Assembly (NCBI RefSeq): GCF_012295615.1
Contig: NZ_CP051183.1
Location: 2,569,001-2,633,000 of the forward strand
Source of the DNA: Bermanella marisrubri
GTDB lineage: Bacteria; Pseudomonadota; Gammaproteobacteria; Pseudomonadales; Oceanobacteraceae
DNA length: 64,000 bases
Direction of reading: 5' to 3'
Both the position numbers and the translations under genes were made by a program. Every line of letters starts with the position of its first letter. The stretch's first letter is position 1. This document shows, one piece after another, positions 18,738-28,030 of the stretch. The notes beneath the pieces were generated by a model. The model did no database searches. It saw only the letters and a list, made by a program, of their open reading frames with translations, and had not been told where the DNA came from.

Positions 18738-20204
18738 TCAAGCTTCTTCTGCTTCTTTTTCTTTGCGTTGCAGACCGTATTTACGCATTTTTTCAACCAA
18801 GGTCGTGCGTCGAATACGTAACTTCTCGGCGGCTCGAGCAACAACGCCACTGGCATCATCAAGAGCTTGCTGAATAAGCGAACGTTCTAAATTAGTGAGA
18901 TATTCTTTCAGATCAATACCATTTACCGGCAACAACGCTGGAGTATCCAATCCAACTAAGCCGGGCTCACTTGGCAGAATAGCGGCTTCTTGAATAGCCT
19001 CATCTTGTTCATCACCATCATCAATATGACGGAATTTTTTCGGCAGTTCTGGAACCCCTATGACCCCGTAAGGATGCAAAATTGCTAAGCGCTCCACCAG
19101 GTTTGCTAATTCACGAACATTGCCATGCCATTCATGACGACATAACGACATAATTGCAGCACTATTAAAACGAATTGAACCACGCTTTTCATTTTCCATT
19201 CGTGAAATTAATTCATTGAGTAATAAAGGAATATCTTCACGGCGATCGCGTAGAGGAGGCATTTCTAACGGGAAAACGTTAAGCCGGTAGTAAAGATCTT
19301 CGCGGAAAGTTTCCTCTTCGACCATAGACTCTAAATTTTTATGTGTGGCAGCAATAATACGTACATTCGTCTTAAGCGTCTTTGTACCGCCAACGCGCTC
19401 ATACGTTCGCTCCTGAATCACACGTAATAAACGTACTTGCATGCTTAATGGCAGGTCACCGATCTCATCTAAGAACAAGGTTCCGCCTTCGGCCATCTCA
19501 AAACGACCTGCACGCGAAGCAATAGCACCTGTAAACGCGCCTTTTTCGTGTCCAAATAATTCACTTTCAATCAATTCATTCGGGATAGCACCACAATTTA
19601 CTGGAACAAAAGGTCCGTCTCGACGGCTGCTGTGGTAGTGGAGATTGCGCGCAACGACTTCTTTACCGGTACCGCTTTCACCTGTAATAAGCACAGTGAC
19701 ATCTTTATCAGCCACTTGATGCATTAGTTCACGAACATATTGAATTTGACGACTAGTCCCCACTAGTGATCGAAACAGCTGAACGGGGCGCCTTTCCCCA
19801 CGAGTGCGGGAATGGGCAAAATGCTCTCTAAATATCTGAGCACGATGAAGACTATCTAAAAGCTTGTTATAACTGGGTGGCATGGCCACTTGGGAAATGA
19901 TTGAGCGTCTAGCATCGTCGGTAAGAGATTCCTGGGAGAGATCTGCATCACCCACGTACACAATGGGCATACCTTTATCCCATTCATTAATTTCGTCTAC
20001 GGCTTGGGCCAATGTCTTATTGCCCGTACTGCCTAGCACAATGGCAACTAGCTCCATAGGGTCTTCAACTTGTGCAGCGACTTTTTTCCAATCGGCAAAA
20101 CTGCTTTCTAGCGCTTCTTCGCCTAAAAAGTCCATCAAGACGTGCATGTCATGTTTGCGCTGCTGATCATCGTCCACTAAAAGGACTTTAATTTCTCGCC
20201 ACAC
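18738..20204 (-). CDS. flrA: Master flagellar sigma-54 activator FlrA/FleQ
   Basis: 488 residues. A FleQ-type N-terminal domain without a normal phosphoacceptor (1-130), an AAA+ domain with Walker [16 protein letters not shown] loop and Walker [10 protein letters not shown], and a Fis-type HTH ([18 protein letters not shown]). It activates class II genes including flrBC and, in Pseudomonas and Vibrio homologues, is inhibited by c-di-GMP. The start codon is GTG (20202-20204) preceded by GGGAG; the protein begins [13 protein letters not shown], like FleQ. It stands alone, with the repeat block downstream. Confidence 0.96.
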   Translation of the reverse strand: MWREIKVLLVDDDQQRKHDMHVLMDFLGEEALESSFADWKKVAAQVEDPMELVAIVLGSTGNKTLAQAVDEINEWDKGMPIVYVGDADLSQESLTDDARRSIISQVAMPPSYNKLLDSLHRAQIFREHFAHSRTRGERRPVQLFRSLVGTSRQIQYVRELMHQVADKDVTVLITGESGTGKEVVARNLHYHSSRRDGPFVPVNCGAIPNELIESELFGHEKGAFTGAIASRAGRFEMAEGGTLFLDEIGDLPLSMQVRLLRVIQERTYERVGGTKTLKTNVRIIAATHKNLESMVEEETFREDLYYRLNVFPLEMPPLRDRREDIPLLLNELISRMENEKRGSIRFNSAAIMSLCRHEWHGNVRELANLVERLAILHPYGVIGVPELPKKFRHIDDGDEQDEAIQEAAILPSEPGLVGLDTPALLPVNGIDLKEYLTNLERSLIQQALDDASGVVARAAEKLRIRRTTLVEKMRKYGLQRKEKEAEEA

Positions 20205-20520
20205 GATGCGCTCCCTAAACCCAATTTTTAAGTCATTTACTTGTAATCAAAAGTCGGTTATTTGACTAAGTAAGCTTAGTAAAGTACCCAACTTATGTTT
20301 GGTCAAATATATGACGAAGATTTTTATTATTATTGACATTTGGCGACATTCTTTAGGGAATTTTCCGCCAAAAATCACCTGCAAGGTTATTTTTGACAAA
20401 AAAAATGTGACGTGTAAACCATTTTCTTGAGTTTTTTATTCTTTATTATTTACATACTCATATTAAATGAGTGTTCAATTAACCGAATTCCATTTCGGTT
20501 ACGACATTTTTCGCTGTCAA
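20205..20520. other. AT-rich intergenic region upstream of flrA
   Basis: 316 bp holding the flrA promoter region and the 3' side of fliS. Very AT-rich, with a run of T/A tracts near 20320-20450. No sigma-54 or sigma-28 site was found for flrA, so a sigma-70 promoter is expected, but no convincing -35/-10 pair stands out. One inverted repeat lies at 20481-20500. Confidence 0.6.
20481..20500 (-). terminator. Possible fliS terminator hairpin
   Basis: AACCGAA-TTCCAT-TTCGGTT, a 7-bp perfect stem about 20 bp after the fliS stop. The following minus-strand sequence lacks a strong T tract, so it may be only a weak terminator. Confidence 0.4.
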
Positions 20521-20973
20521 CTACACGGATAAACCATTACCGACCTTGGCTTCAGCAACTTTCCCTTGGCTTTTTAACTGCTCGAAATCGCTACGAATAC
20601 CTTCCCAACCAGCTTTTACCTCTAACATTAATCCCATTACTTCATTAATAATATCTATATCATTATGGACATTCGCCTGAAAAATACGACGTGTCATGTA
20701 GTCGTATAAACGTTCGAGGTTGGCACTTATCTCACCACCTTTGTCATGATCTAAAGACTCTTGAAGCGCTGAAATAATATCTGCAGCCTTACTTAGTTTG
20801 ACGTTTTTCGCTTCAATATCATTTTGCTCTATATGCGCTTTCGCCATAGCTAAACGTGTTAGAGCGCCTTCCATTAGCATTAAGATAAGTTTATGCGGGT
20901 CAGCTGACATCACTTCGGTTTGTAAACTCACCTGACTGTATTCTTTTGCGCCTTTTGTATACATAGTACCCAC
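20521..20973 (-). CDS. fliS: Flagellin export chaperone FliS
   Basis: 150 residues. The helical-bundle FliS signatures are the N-terminal YSQVSLQTEV and MSADPHKLILMLMEGALTRLAMA and a later YDYMTRRIFQAN. FliS binds the C-terminal D0 helix of flagellin and prevents early polymerisation. It is normally next to fliD; here a divergent methyltransferase gene separates them. A sigma-28 type promoter lies directly upstream, with a strong AGGAGG ribosome binding site. Confidence 0.95.
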   Translation of the reverse strand: MGTMYTKGAKEYSQVSLQTEVMSADPHKLILMLMEGALTRLAMAKAHIEQNDIEAKNVKLSKAADIISALQESLDHDKGGEISANLERLYDYMTRRIFQANVHNDIDIINEVMGLMLEVKAGWEGIRSDFEQLKSQGKVAEAKVGNGLSV

Positions 20974-20992
20974 CTTTTTGTGTCCTCCTTTT

Positions 20993-21019
20993 ATAGCGGC
21001 AAGGATTAAATATTCTTTA
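20993..21019 (-). promoter_or_regulatory. Sigma-28 (FliA) promoter of fliS
   Basis: Minus strand TAAAGAAT-N11-GCCGCTAT against consensus TAAAGTTT-N11-GCCGATAA; 12 of 16 matches with exact 11-nt spacing. It sits 20 bp before the fliS start. Confidence 0.72.
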
Positions 21020-21104
21020 ACCCAATGACTAAAAAGCGGACAAATTTTTCCTTTTTTTTATCGTCAGTTTCACATAAGCAATTGTTTTTATTGGGTTTTA
21101 TTTT

Positions 21105-21120
21105 TGGCACAACACCTGCA
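21105..21120 (+). promoter_or_regulatory. Sigma-54 promoter of the TPR-methyltransferase gene
   Basis: TGGCACAACACCTGCA, a near-perfect -24/-12 element 42 bp before the ATG at 21163. It places this otherwise unknown gene in the flagellar sigma-54 regulon. Confidence 0.82.
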
Positions 21121-21162
21121 TCGTTCAATGTATAACCAACTCATTAAAATGAGGTATCCCTC

Positions 21163-23208
21163 ATGGCGAATACGGCGGCAATGAATACAAGCCAAAACAA
21201 TTCTGCCATAGATGTATTGCAAGCCTTTAAAACAGAAAGGCTTGCAGCCTATGACCAGTATAGAAGCGCACAAGCGGAATCTCAGCACAATAAGAAGCAA
21301 GAGAAATTTTATTTAGCGCGTGAACACATAAGCAAAGCTCTAGCTTTACACATCGACAGTAACTGCTTAAACCTATTAGCCCGTATAGAACTAGAGTTGG
21401 GAGAAACGACTGCTGCCAATCAAGCTATCAACCAAGCTTTGTCCCTGGAGCCGGAAAACGGCGGCTTTTGGTATACCGTCGGTCACTGCCAAATGGCGGA
21501 GAAGCTCTATGAACAGGCAGCCATAAGTTTCGAGCAAGCAATAAAATTTTCTCCAAAACAAACGCTCGCAGAGATTAGCTATCCATTTGCTCTTGCTGAA
21601 TCTGGGAACATAGTGAAAGCTTTTCAGAAATTTAGAGAGCTCGTCAAAACCCACGGTAATGATTCCACTATTCGGTCCCGTTTACTGAAATGTGCAAAGC
21701 TCATTTCCGCCGATTTCTATGATCCTGAATTAGAGCAAGATGTTTTAACTTACCTCAAGTGGACTGATGCTAATACTCATAACTTGTCAGGATTAGTTAC
21801 CAGTTTAATCATTCATAAATATGCCATCGATGATACGGGTACCGCAGCAGGGTTTGAAGAACTTGCACATTGTGATTTATTTTTATGGTCTCTTAGAAAA
21901 GCAACATTAAAGTCATCGCATGTCGAAAAACTGATTATGGCGATGCGATTTGAAGTTCTTAATTACTCGACACAGAAGGGTCATATTGATAAGAAGCACT
22001 TGGCATTAGTTGAGGCTATCGCGCAATATGGCATTACGACTGAGTATATTCTTCCATGTAGCGATGCAGAACAGAATATGGTTGATAGTTTAATGGCACT
22101 GATCAACCAATCGTTGGATAAAAGTGGATGTACCCCGATTGATATATCAGGTGCATTGATGCTGTTCGCTATGTATGGTTCTTGGCTAAGCTTAGACAAA
22201 GCCAAAGAGCTAATGTCCTTGCAAGCATGGCCCGATGAACTTCTATCGTTATTTGAACGAAAAAGAGAACTGCTCAAGCTTAAAACTGTTAATTTTAAAG
22301 CCATAACTGAGTTACCAGTGGACAGTCAGGTGAAAACTCAATATGAGTCCTTCCCCTATCCACAATGGCAATCACTCGATGAACAAGTCAGAACCAGTTA
22401 TGGTAAGGCGCTCTCGTTTGTCTATCCAAATGTAGAGATCCCAGATCGTTATTTCAATAATACGGTTGATGTATTAATCGCAGGCTGTGGTACTGGCCGA
22501 CATGCGATCAATATTGCCAAGCATTTTGAGAATACCAAGGTTACCGCTCTCGATTTAAGTCAATCTAGCCTCGCCTATGGCCACTTTAAGTCAAAACACT
22601 ATAGTCTTCATAATATAGAGTTTTATTTAGCTGACTTATTAAAGCTAGATATAAAAAATAAGAAGTTTGATATCGTCGAATGCTCGGGTGTGCTTCACCA
22701 TATTGAGGATTACAAAACAGCACTCAGTAATCTCACCAATCATTTGAAACCTGGTGGCTTTATTAAAATCAGTCTTTATAGCGAGCATGCGCGTGCGTCT
22801 ATTCGAAATTTAAGAGAGAAACTTACCAAAAGTCGAGAGCTACTCGATCATGAGCAAATCAAGGTTATTCGTCAGGCATTGCTTAATAGTGATACGAATG
22901 GAAGTCTAAAAAACATTATTGATTCTGATGATTTCTATAGCATGAGTGGAATTGTGGACCTGCTTTTTCATCAATATGAACGTCAGTTTAATCTGATGGA
23001 TATTAAAACACTCTGTGACGAGTTCGATTTATGTTGGCTTGGATTTAGCAACTTAGATAATCAGACCATGGACAAATTTTCCAATTTTTATAATGGTTAT
23101 GGGAAGGTTGACTCACTACAAGATTGGCATGAATTTGAGCAAGAAAACCCCAATACATTTAGCGCCATGTATCAATTTTATTGTCAATACACGCCGAAGC
23201 TGAAATAA
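21163..23208 (+). CDS. TPR repeat and class I SAM-dependent methyltransferase fusion protein
   Basis: 681 residues. TPR-like helical repeats occupy about 40-165 (for example SLEPENGGFWYTVGHCQMAE), a middle helical region without recognised motif about 165-380, then YESFPYPQW near 390, and a Rossmann methyltransferase about 434-545 with motif I LIAGCGTGRHAINIA, acidic ALDLS and the post-motif VECSGVLHHIEDY. It is probably a cytoplasmic protein methylase or glycan methylase. It lies alone on the plus strand between fliS and fliD with its own sigma-54 promoter, so I infer a role in modifying flagellin, its glycan or another flagellar substrate. It does not resemble the lysine methylase FliB. The substrate is unknown. 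Confidence 0.85.
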   Translation: MANTAAMNTSQNNSAIDVLQAFKTERLAAYDQYRSAQAESQHNKKQEKFYLAREHISKALALHIDSNCLNLLARIELELGETTAANQAINQALSLEPENGGFWYTVGHCQMAEKLYEQAAISFEQAIKFSPKQTLAEISYPFALAESGNIVKAFQKFRELVKTHGNDSTIRSRLLKCAKLISADFYDPELEQDVLTYLKWTDANTHNLSGLVTSLIIHKYAIDDTGTAAGFEELAHCDLFLWSLRKATLKSSHVEKLIMAMRFEVLNYSTQKGHIDKKHLALVEAIAQYGITTEYILPCSDAEQNMVDSLMALINQSLDKSGCTPIDISGALMLFAMYGSWLSLDKAKELMSLQAWPDELLSLFERKRELLKLKTVNFKAITELPVDSQVKTQYESFPYPQWQSLDEQVRTSYGKALSFVYPNVEIPDRYFNNTVDVLIAGCGTGRHAINIAKHFENTKVTALDLSQSSLAYGHFKSKHYSLHNIEFYLADLLKLDIKNKKFDIVECSGVLHHIEDYKTALSNLTNHLKPGGFIKISLYSEHARASIRNLREKLTKSRELLDHEQIKVIRQALLNSDTNGSLKNIIDSDDFYSMSGIVDLLFHQYERQFNLMDIKTLCDEFDLCWLGFSNLDNQTMDKFSNFYNGYGKVDSLQDWHEFEQENPNTFSAMYQFYCQYTPKLK

Positions 23209-23230
23209 AAATTGATACACGATTCATTCG

Positions 23231-23430
23231 ATGGATTTCCGCCTTCGCGGAAATGACGGGGAACTGTATAAAAATAGAAATGGATACCCGATCAAGTCGG
23301 GTATGACGTCTTTAATAGTCTCGAGTTATTGATTGGCCGTCATTCTCCGGCGTCGCGAAACGACAGACCGGAGAATCTATAACTAATAAAACGGATTCCC
23401 GATCAACGTGCTTGGCGCATCGGGGATTAC
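23231..23430. repeat. Cluster of four dispersed hairpin repeats
   Basis: Between the convergent methyltransferase gene and fliD lie four elements. 23231-23262 has stem TTTCCGC/GCGGAAA; 23280-23308 has stem ATACCCGA/TCGGGTAT; 23339-23380, in reverse orientation, pairs CATTCTCCGG with CCGGAGAATC; and 23391-23430 begins ACGGATTCCCGAT and ends ATCGGGGATTAC. The frame ATGGAT...ATGACG is kept while stem bases covary. They may also serve as bidirectional terminators here. Confidence 0.82.
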
Positions 23431-23446
23431 CCCCTCAATTTTCTAT

Positions 23447-26400
23447 CTAGCTTTTACCTGCCGCAGCCATGGCCTCAAATTGCTGCTTGAGATAGTTCTC
23501 TGTTGTTTTTAAAGTAGCGATAATACTATCGTTATACAAAAATTGACTTTTGAGTCGTGCCTCTTGAGCAGAAATACGAGCTTCGAAGCTCTCTCGATCT
23601 TCGTCTAATTGTTCTTGCTGTTTATCCAAGGTGTCGAACTTGGTATCTAATAAACCGCCTTCTGGGTCCAAAAAGCCTTGAAGAATATCTTTTAATCGAT
23701 CAGCGATACCTGTGACATAGGACACTGAGCCTCTTTCACCCAAGGCACCACCAGTCACCTTAATACGCAAGCCACTGGCATCGTCTACATCACCTACTTT
23801 GGCCTTACCAGCTTCCCCATCTCCACGTCCTTGAACAAAGCCAAATACAGTACTTGCCGCTGCATTAATGTCATTGATCAGAACCTCTGAACTGGCACCT
23901 GTAGACGCTGAAATAATGCCTATCGTGCCAAAGGCGGCAGAATTGGTATCGTCCGTATAGTCGACTTTGACACTAATATCGTCGTCTTCATAGGTTTCGT
24001 TAATAGCGTCTTGTACGGCTTTTGCCAAGCTAGCACCTGTTGCATAAGTCCCCTGCGCAACATTAATAACCGCTTCAACACCATCTACTTCTATCGTAAA
24101 CGTATCGTTCGTTCCATCAATGGTCACAGGGCCGTTTAAAATATCTGATTGGCCTGCTACGTAGTAACCGTTGGTTGCCGCTTGGTTACCATCTTGCGCC
24201 CTTAAGAACTGGCCTGAGCCACTTGCTTCAACGCCATTGATAGTGCCTTGTACATCTAAACCGGTTTTAATAGTTGAAGAAGTTGAATCAGCCTCGTACA
24301 TACCTAAGAATGAAATGGCTGTTGGATCAAGTGATTCAAAACCAACCGTAGTACCTTGACCACCGATATTGAAAATTAGCTGGCCTTTGTCACTGTCTGG
24401 ATCGTATTCATAGCGGACATCCGCATCAATATCAGAACCAAATTTGATTTCATTGTCCATACCAAGGGCATCATAGCCACCCGTATAGTTGGTATTAACA
24501 GCAGGCAACCCTAATAAACTTTGAGCATTCGCGTCGGCATTTTGAATATCAATTTGCGCACTGGAGCCAAATGTATTCGCTGTTTTAACTCCATTTTTAG
24601 ACACTGTTTCGATAATCAGATTATCCGAGCTATCAAGCTTGGCAACGATGTCGCCTACCGCAAACTGACCACTTGCTAAAATAGAAGCATCGATAGCCTC
24701 TTGCACTGCAGATAGCGAATCTGTTTTATCACCGCTACTCGCGTTCCGTTCAACATTAACGTTTAACGTGGTTCCGTCAACGACAAGATCAAAATTTGCA
24801 TTATTTGTTTCAAAATCGATCCCTGCATTGATTGCCGTGGTACCCGTTGCGAAGGCGCCACGTCCATCGGAGACCACTTGGATATACTGTTCTCGGCCAG
24901 CCGTATTAGTCACTAATTCCAGTCCATTGTTACTGCCCAATTGCGCCGTTACCACACCCGCGCCATAAGCTGCATCTAACTTAGCTTGGATATCAGTAAT
25001 GTTATTACCACTATCAGCATCCATAATGATGGTTTGTTCATTACCATTCACATTTAAAGTAAAGCCAGCATTTTGTGCACTGAAATCAATATTCGTAGAA
25101 ATATCACGAGTACCTTCGTTCGATGTAGCGCCAAAAATCATACCGCTAAAGCTTGCATCACCCGTTAAATCAGTATTAATTGCAGATTCAATGGCCGTCG
25201 CCAAGTCGTTGCCAGTTGCATAGGTCCCCGCTGGTATCGTCACCGTATTTGTGCTCGAAACACCATCAAGCTTTACGTTAAAAGAAACTGGCGCACCAAA
25301 TGTTAAGCCAGGATCTTTACCATTAATTTGCGGGCCGTCTGTTGCACTCAAGCCTAATAAATTATCGGAGGTATTTGATCCTACCGCGGTGATCTCTATG
25401 GAGTCTGTGCCGCTTGCAGAGGTCGATTGGAAATAAAGACGACCATCATCATTAAACTGCGCCTCAACTTGCCCGTTTAACGCAGTCCCATCAATAGCAG
25501 TCTGAATGGCCTGCAATATGTCTTTCCTATCACCGAATACACCGTCACTGTTCAAGTCATTACCTGACGCATTCAAGTTAACCGTTACTGCCTCTGCAGG
25601 TCCACCGTTCAGGCTTAATGAAAAGCTCGCATTAGAATTGGCAAAGTTAATGCCATCGGTTTCTTGAACGACTACACCACCAGGTACTGTAGTCGGTCCA
25701 AAACCATTGAAATAATCTTGATTCAGGGTACTCAGTTCAATCGCTTCGAATTCACCTTCACCTAAACGAGCAAACCCTAGTGTATTAGATGTGTTGTTAT
25801 CAACCGACGAAAAATATACTTGTGAGCTAGACCCGTAAGCATTACTGGTAATGCTAAATGCTTTGTCTGACGCACTATATTGTACGTCGACGCTATATCC
25901 TCGGTCTTGGAAATCTTTGGTGCTGTTAATACGTTGCTCAATCATGCCTGCCAATTCGGCACCTGTGGAATACGAACCTTGAGTCAAAGTTACATCCGCA
26001 GTTTTTCCATTCACGTTAATACTAAATTCATCGTTCGCGTCATTGATTTCTATCGGTGATGTAAAGTCTAATAAATCAACCGTACCGCCTTGATATGTAC
26101 CCTGAGTGGCCAGCTGGGTGATATTGATATCATACGTACCCGGCTTGGTTTTTATTGATTCATTCATAAATTGAATGAACGGGTCATCGGCTGAGGCGGT
26201 TTGTGCAAACACACCTGTTACCGCTTCGCTATTTTCCCGAATGCCTTTTAAGAACAATGAAGCATCAAACTTCATTTTGTAACTATCATTTTGATCGGTA
26301 TAAATACCTAATTCGGAAAACGATCTAAAGTTCGTGCCCGTAATGCCTTCAACCGTACTCGTCATTAATGAACGAATTTGTGTATCAATACTGCGCAAGG

Positions 26401-27394
26401 TGCTATCGCCAAGAAGAAGGCTGCCCTGTTGGCGATCCGCATTGAAGCTAGTTAAATCGTCATACACCTCTTTATAGGCATTGTAGGTATCAACCATCTT
26501 CTGGATTTTTTCTGAAATACCTTCGATGTCCGGTGATACACTCACCGTAACTTGTTTACCAACGTCTTCACCTTTTAAATTCAAAGTAACACCGTCAATT
26601 AATTCATCAACTGTGTTGCTAGAGCGAGTGACAGTTAACCCGTTAAGGTTAATCAAAGCATCTTGACCTTGTTGCGTCTGGGTCATGTTGGTACCGGGAG
26701 TATCTTGATTTTTGTTGTATGCAAAAGCAGAAAGTCCCGTTGTCGCCAATGCGCCACTAGCATCCTTGGCAACAATTTCCATACTCATGTTCTCGCCTGT
26801 TTCCTCACTGCTCATTTGCAATACATAACCAGAGCCATCAAAAATGATGCTGGCCTTAACGCCAAAATCCGCGTTATTAATGGCATCACGTAAACCGCTT
26901 AAAGTATTATTGCCTGCATCAATTTCGATTTCTTTGCTAGCCGCTTCGGTATTAAGATCAAAGTCATCGTAACCGCCACCACCTGTATAGGACGTGGTGC
27001 CAAATTTAAACTCTAACGTTCCCGTACCTACAGTTGCCGTAGTGCTTGAAAACGATTGGGATACTAGTGAGTGAGCCTTAGCTATACGTTGAACTTCGAC
27101 ACTGTAATTGCCTTCCGGGGCAGATGAAGACGCAGTGGCAGTGAGAATAGAATCATCTGAGCTGGTAGCGGTCGTCGCACCGACATTATCAGCATCTGCC
27201 AGAGCAACTATGGATTCACTAAAATCAAACAACTTACTCTGAATTTCGCCATAGGCAGAAATCTCAGCGTCAATAATCTGTTGCTTTGTATCTAGACGTA
27301 ACTCACCAGCTGCTTTATCAGCATTGATAATGTTTTCTACCAGATCACTGGTTAATAGGTCTGAACCAATACCTAGAGATTCGATGCTGGCCAT
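23447..27394 (-). CDS. fliD: Giant flagellar hook-associated protein 2 (filament cap)
   Basis: 1315 residues against about 450-480 in most gammaproteobacteria. The N-terminal FliD domain (MASIESLGIGSDLLTSDLVE) and the C-terminal coiled-coil domain (about 1240-1315, ending QFEAMAAAGKS) are conserved. Between them, about 440-1190 holds at least six related modules of the type FxIxVDG...GTYATGxxLAxAIxxxIN, near 468, 600, 721, 790, 870 and 1115. FliD caps the growing filament and guides flagellin folding. A sigma-28 promoter lies directly upstream and a strong terminator separates it from flaG. No frameshift was seen. Confidence 0.93.
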   Translation of the reverse strand: MASIESLGIGSDLLTSDLVENIINADKAAGELRLDTKQQIIDAEISAYGEIQSKLFDFSESIVALADADNVGATTATSSDDSILTATASSSAPEGNYSVEVQRIAKAHSLVSQSFSSTTATVGTGTLEFKFGTTSYTGGGGYDDFDLNTEAASKEIEIDAGNNTLSGLRDAINNADFGVKASIIFDGSGYVLQMSSEETGENMSMEIVAKDASGALATTGLSAFAYNKNQDTPGTNMTQTQQGQDALINLNGLTVTRSSNTVDELIDGVTLNLKGEDVGKQVTVSVSPDIEGISEKIQKMVDTYNAYKEVYDDLTSFNADRQQGSLLLGDSTLRSIDTQIRSLMTSTVEGITGTNFRSFSELGIYTDQNDSYKMKFDASLFLKGIRENSEAVTGVFAQTASADDPFIQFMNESIKTKPGTYDINITQLATQGTYQGGTVDLLDFTSPIEINDANDEFSINVNGKTADVTLTQGSYSTGAELAGMIEQRINSTKDFQDRGYSVDVQYSASDKAFSITSNAYGSSSQVYFSSVDNNTSNTLGFARLGEGEFEAIELSTLNQDYFNGFGPTTVPGGVVVQETDGINFANSNASFSLSLNGGPAEAVTVNLNASGNDLNSDGVFGDRKDILQAIQTAIDGTALNGQVEAQFNDDGRLYFQSTSASGTDSIEITAVGSNTSDNLLGLSATDGPQINGKDPGLTFGAPVSFNVKLDGVSSTNTVTIPAGTYATGNDLATAIESAINTDLTGDASFSGMIFGATSNEGTRDISTNIDFSAQNAGFTLNVNGNEQTIIMDADSGNNITDIQAKLDAAYGAGVVTAQLGSNNGLELVTNTAGREQYIQVVSDGRGAFATGTTAINAGIDFETNNANFDLVVDGTTLNVNVERNASSGDKTDSLSAVQEAIDASILASGQFAVGDIVAKLDSSDNLIIETVSKNGVKTANTFGSSAQIDIQNADANAQSLLGLPAVNTNYTGGYDALGMDNEIKFGSDIDADVRYEYDPDSDKGQLIFNIGGQGTTVGFESLDPTAISFLGMYEADSTSSTIKTGLDVQGTINGVEASGSGQFLRAQDGNQAATNGYYVAGQSDILNGPVTIDGTNDTFTIEVDGVEAVINVAQGTYATGASLAKAVQDAINETYEDDDISVKVDYTDDTNSAAFGTIGIISASTGASSEVLINDINAAASTVFGFVQGRGDGEAGKAKVGDVDDASGLRIKVTGGALGERGSVSYVTGIADRLKDILQGFLDPEGGLLDTKFDTLDKQQEQLDEDRESFEARISAQEARLKSQFLYNDSIIATLKTTENYLKQQFEAMAAAGKS

Positions 27395-27433
27395 GCGACC
27401 TCCAAATCGACGGGATTAAAAGCCATATAGTCC

Positions 27434-27460
27434 ATAACGGCCATTTGCGCAAAAACTTAA
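27434..27460 (-). promoter_or_regulatory. Sigma-28 (FliA) promoter of fliD
   Basis: Minus strand TTAAGTTT-N11-GCCGTTAT; 13 of 16 matches to TAAAGTTT-N11-GCCGATAA with exact spacing, 40 bp before the fliD ATG. Confidence 0.78.
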
Positions 27461-27523
27461 CAGAAGATTTATTGCTTTTTGTAACAACACTGAAAGAATA
27501 AAGAGTCAATTTTTATGCCAAAA

Positions 27524-27547
27524 AAAAAGCCCCTTTCGGGGCTTTTT
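27524..27547 (-). terminator. Rho-independent terminator after flaG
   Basis: AGCCCC-TTTC-GGGGCT stem flanked by A and T runs, so on the minus strand it ends in nine T residues. It begins at the flaG stop codon. The symmetric flanks make it potentially bidirectional. Confidence 0.9.
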
Positions 27548-27951
27548 CATACTTGCGCGTTAAATAACATCAGTGGTTCATCTCCGTTTAGGCTTTTGGC
27601 CAACTCTAATGCGACTTCATCTGGTATTTGTCGCACTAGTTGTTCGGATTGACGGTCATAAACCCTTATTACCGTTTTACCACTCTCATCATCTAACTGA
27701 AAATCCAGGTTTCGTTGAGTACTTTGTACATACTCATTTAACTTGGATACAGCTTCCTTCACCTCAACGCTCTTCGCTTCGGCAGTTTGCTGTGCATCCT
27801 GTGGCATACTCTTGCCGCTTTTCTGCACGGTGTTTACCGCTTCGGCTATCACCTGTTTGGCTTTATCCGCTTCAGATGATTGAACCTGAGGTGCTGAAGA
27901 AACCGGCTTTGGCTGATTAAAGCCAAATTCACTGCTTTTGATTTCATTCAT
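27547..27951 (-). CDS. flaG: FlaG family flagellar protein
   Basis: 134 residues. The C-terminal FlaG domain reads LDFQLDDESGKTVIRVYDRQS then LVRQIPDEVALELAKSL. The N-terminal half is polar and disordered. FlaG affects filament length in Pseudomonas, Vibrio and Campylobacter. It is 79 bp after fliC with only a weak hairpin between, so it may be read partly from the fliC promoter. Confidence 0.92.
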   Translation of the reverse strand: MNEIKSSEFGFNQPKPVSSAPQVQSSEADKAKQVIAEAVNTVQKSGKSMPQDAQQTAEAKSVEVKEAVSKLNEYVQSTQRNLDFQLDDESGKTVIRVYDRQSEQLVRQIPDEVALELAKSLNGDEPLMLFNAQV

Positions 27952-27991
27952 AGTACACCTCTAATAAAGCTTGAATGTCACGTTAATCGTT

Positions 27992-28010
27992 AGGAGCCTA
28001 AAAGGCCCCT
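27992..28010 (-). terminator. Possible attenuating hairpin between fliC and flaG
   Basis: AGGAGCCT-AAA-AGGCCCCT, an 8-bp stem with one mismatch and no T tract. It could stabilise the fliC message end or reduce readthrough into flaG. Confidence 0.4.
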
Positions 28011-28030
28011 ATCGATTGATTGGCTAGGAA

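Noticed and set aside
24171-25436. Several plus-strand reading frames of 60-74 codons within fliD
   Set aside because: Antisense to repeated modules of fliD; low-complexity translations and no ribosome binding sites.
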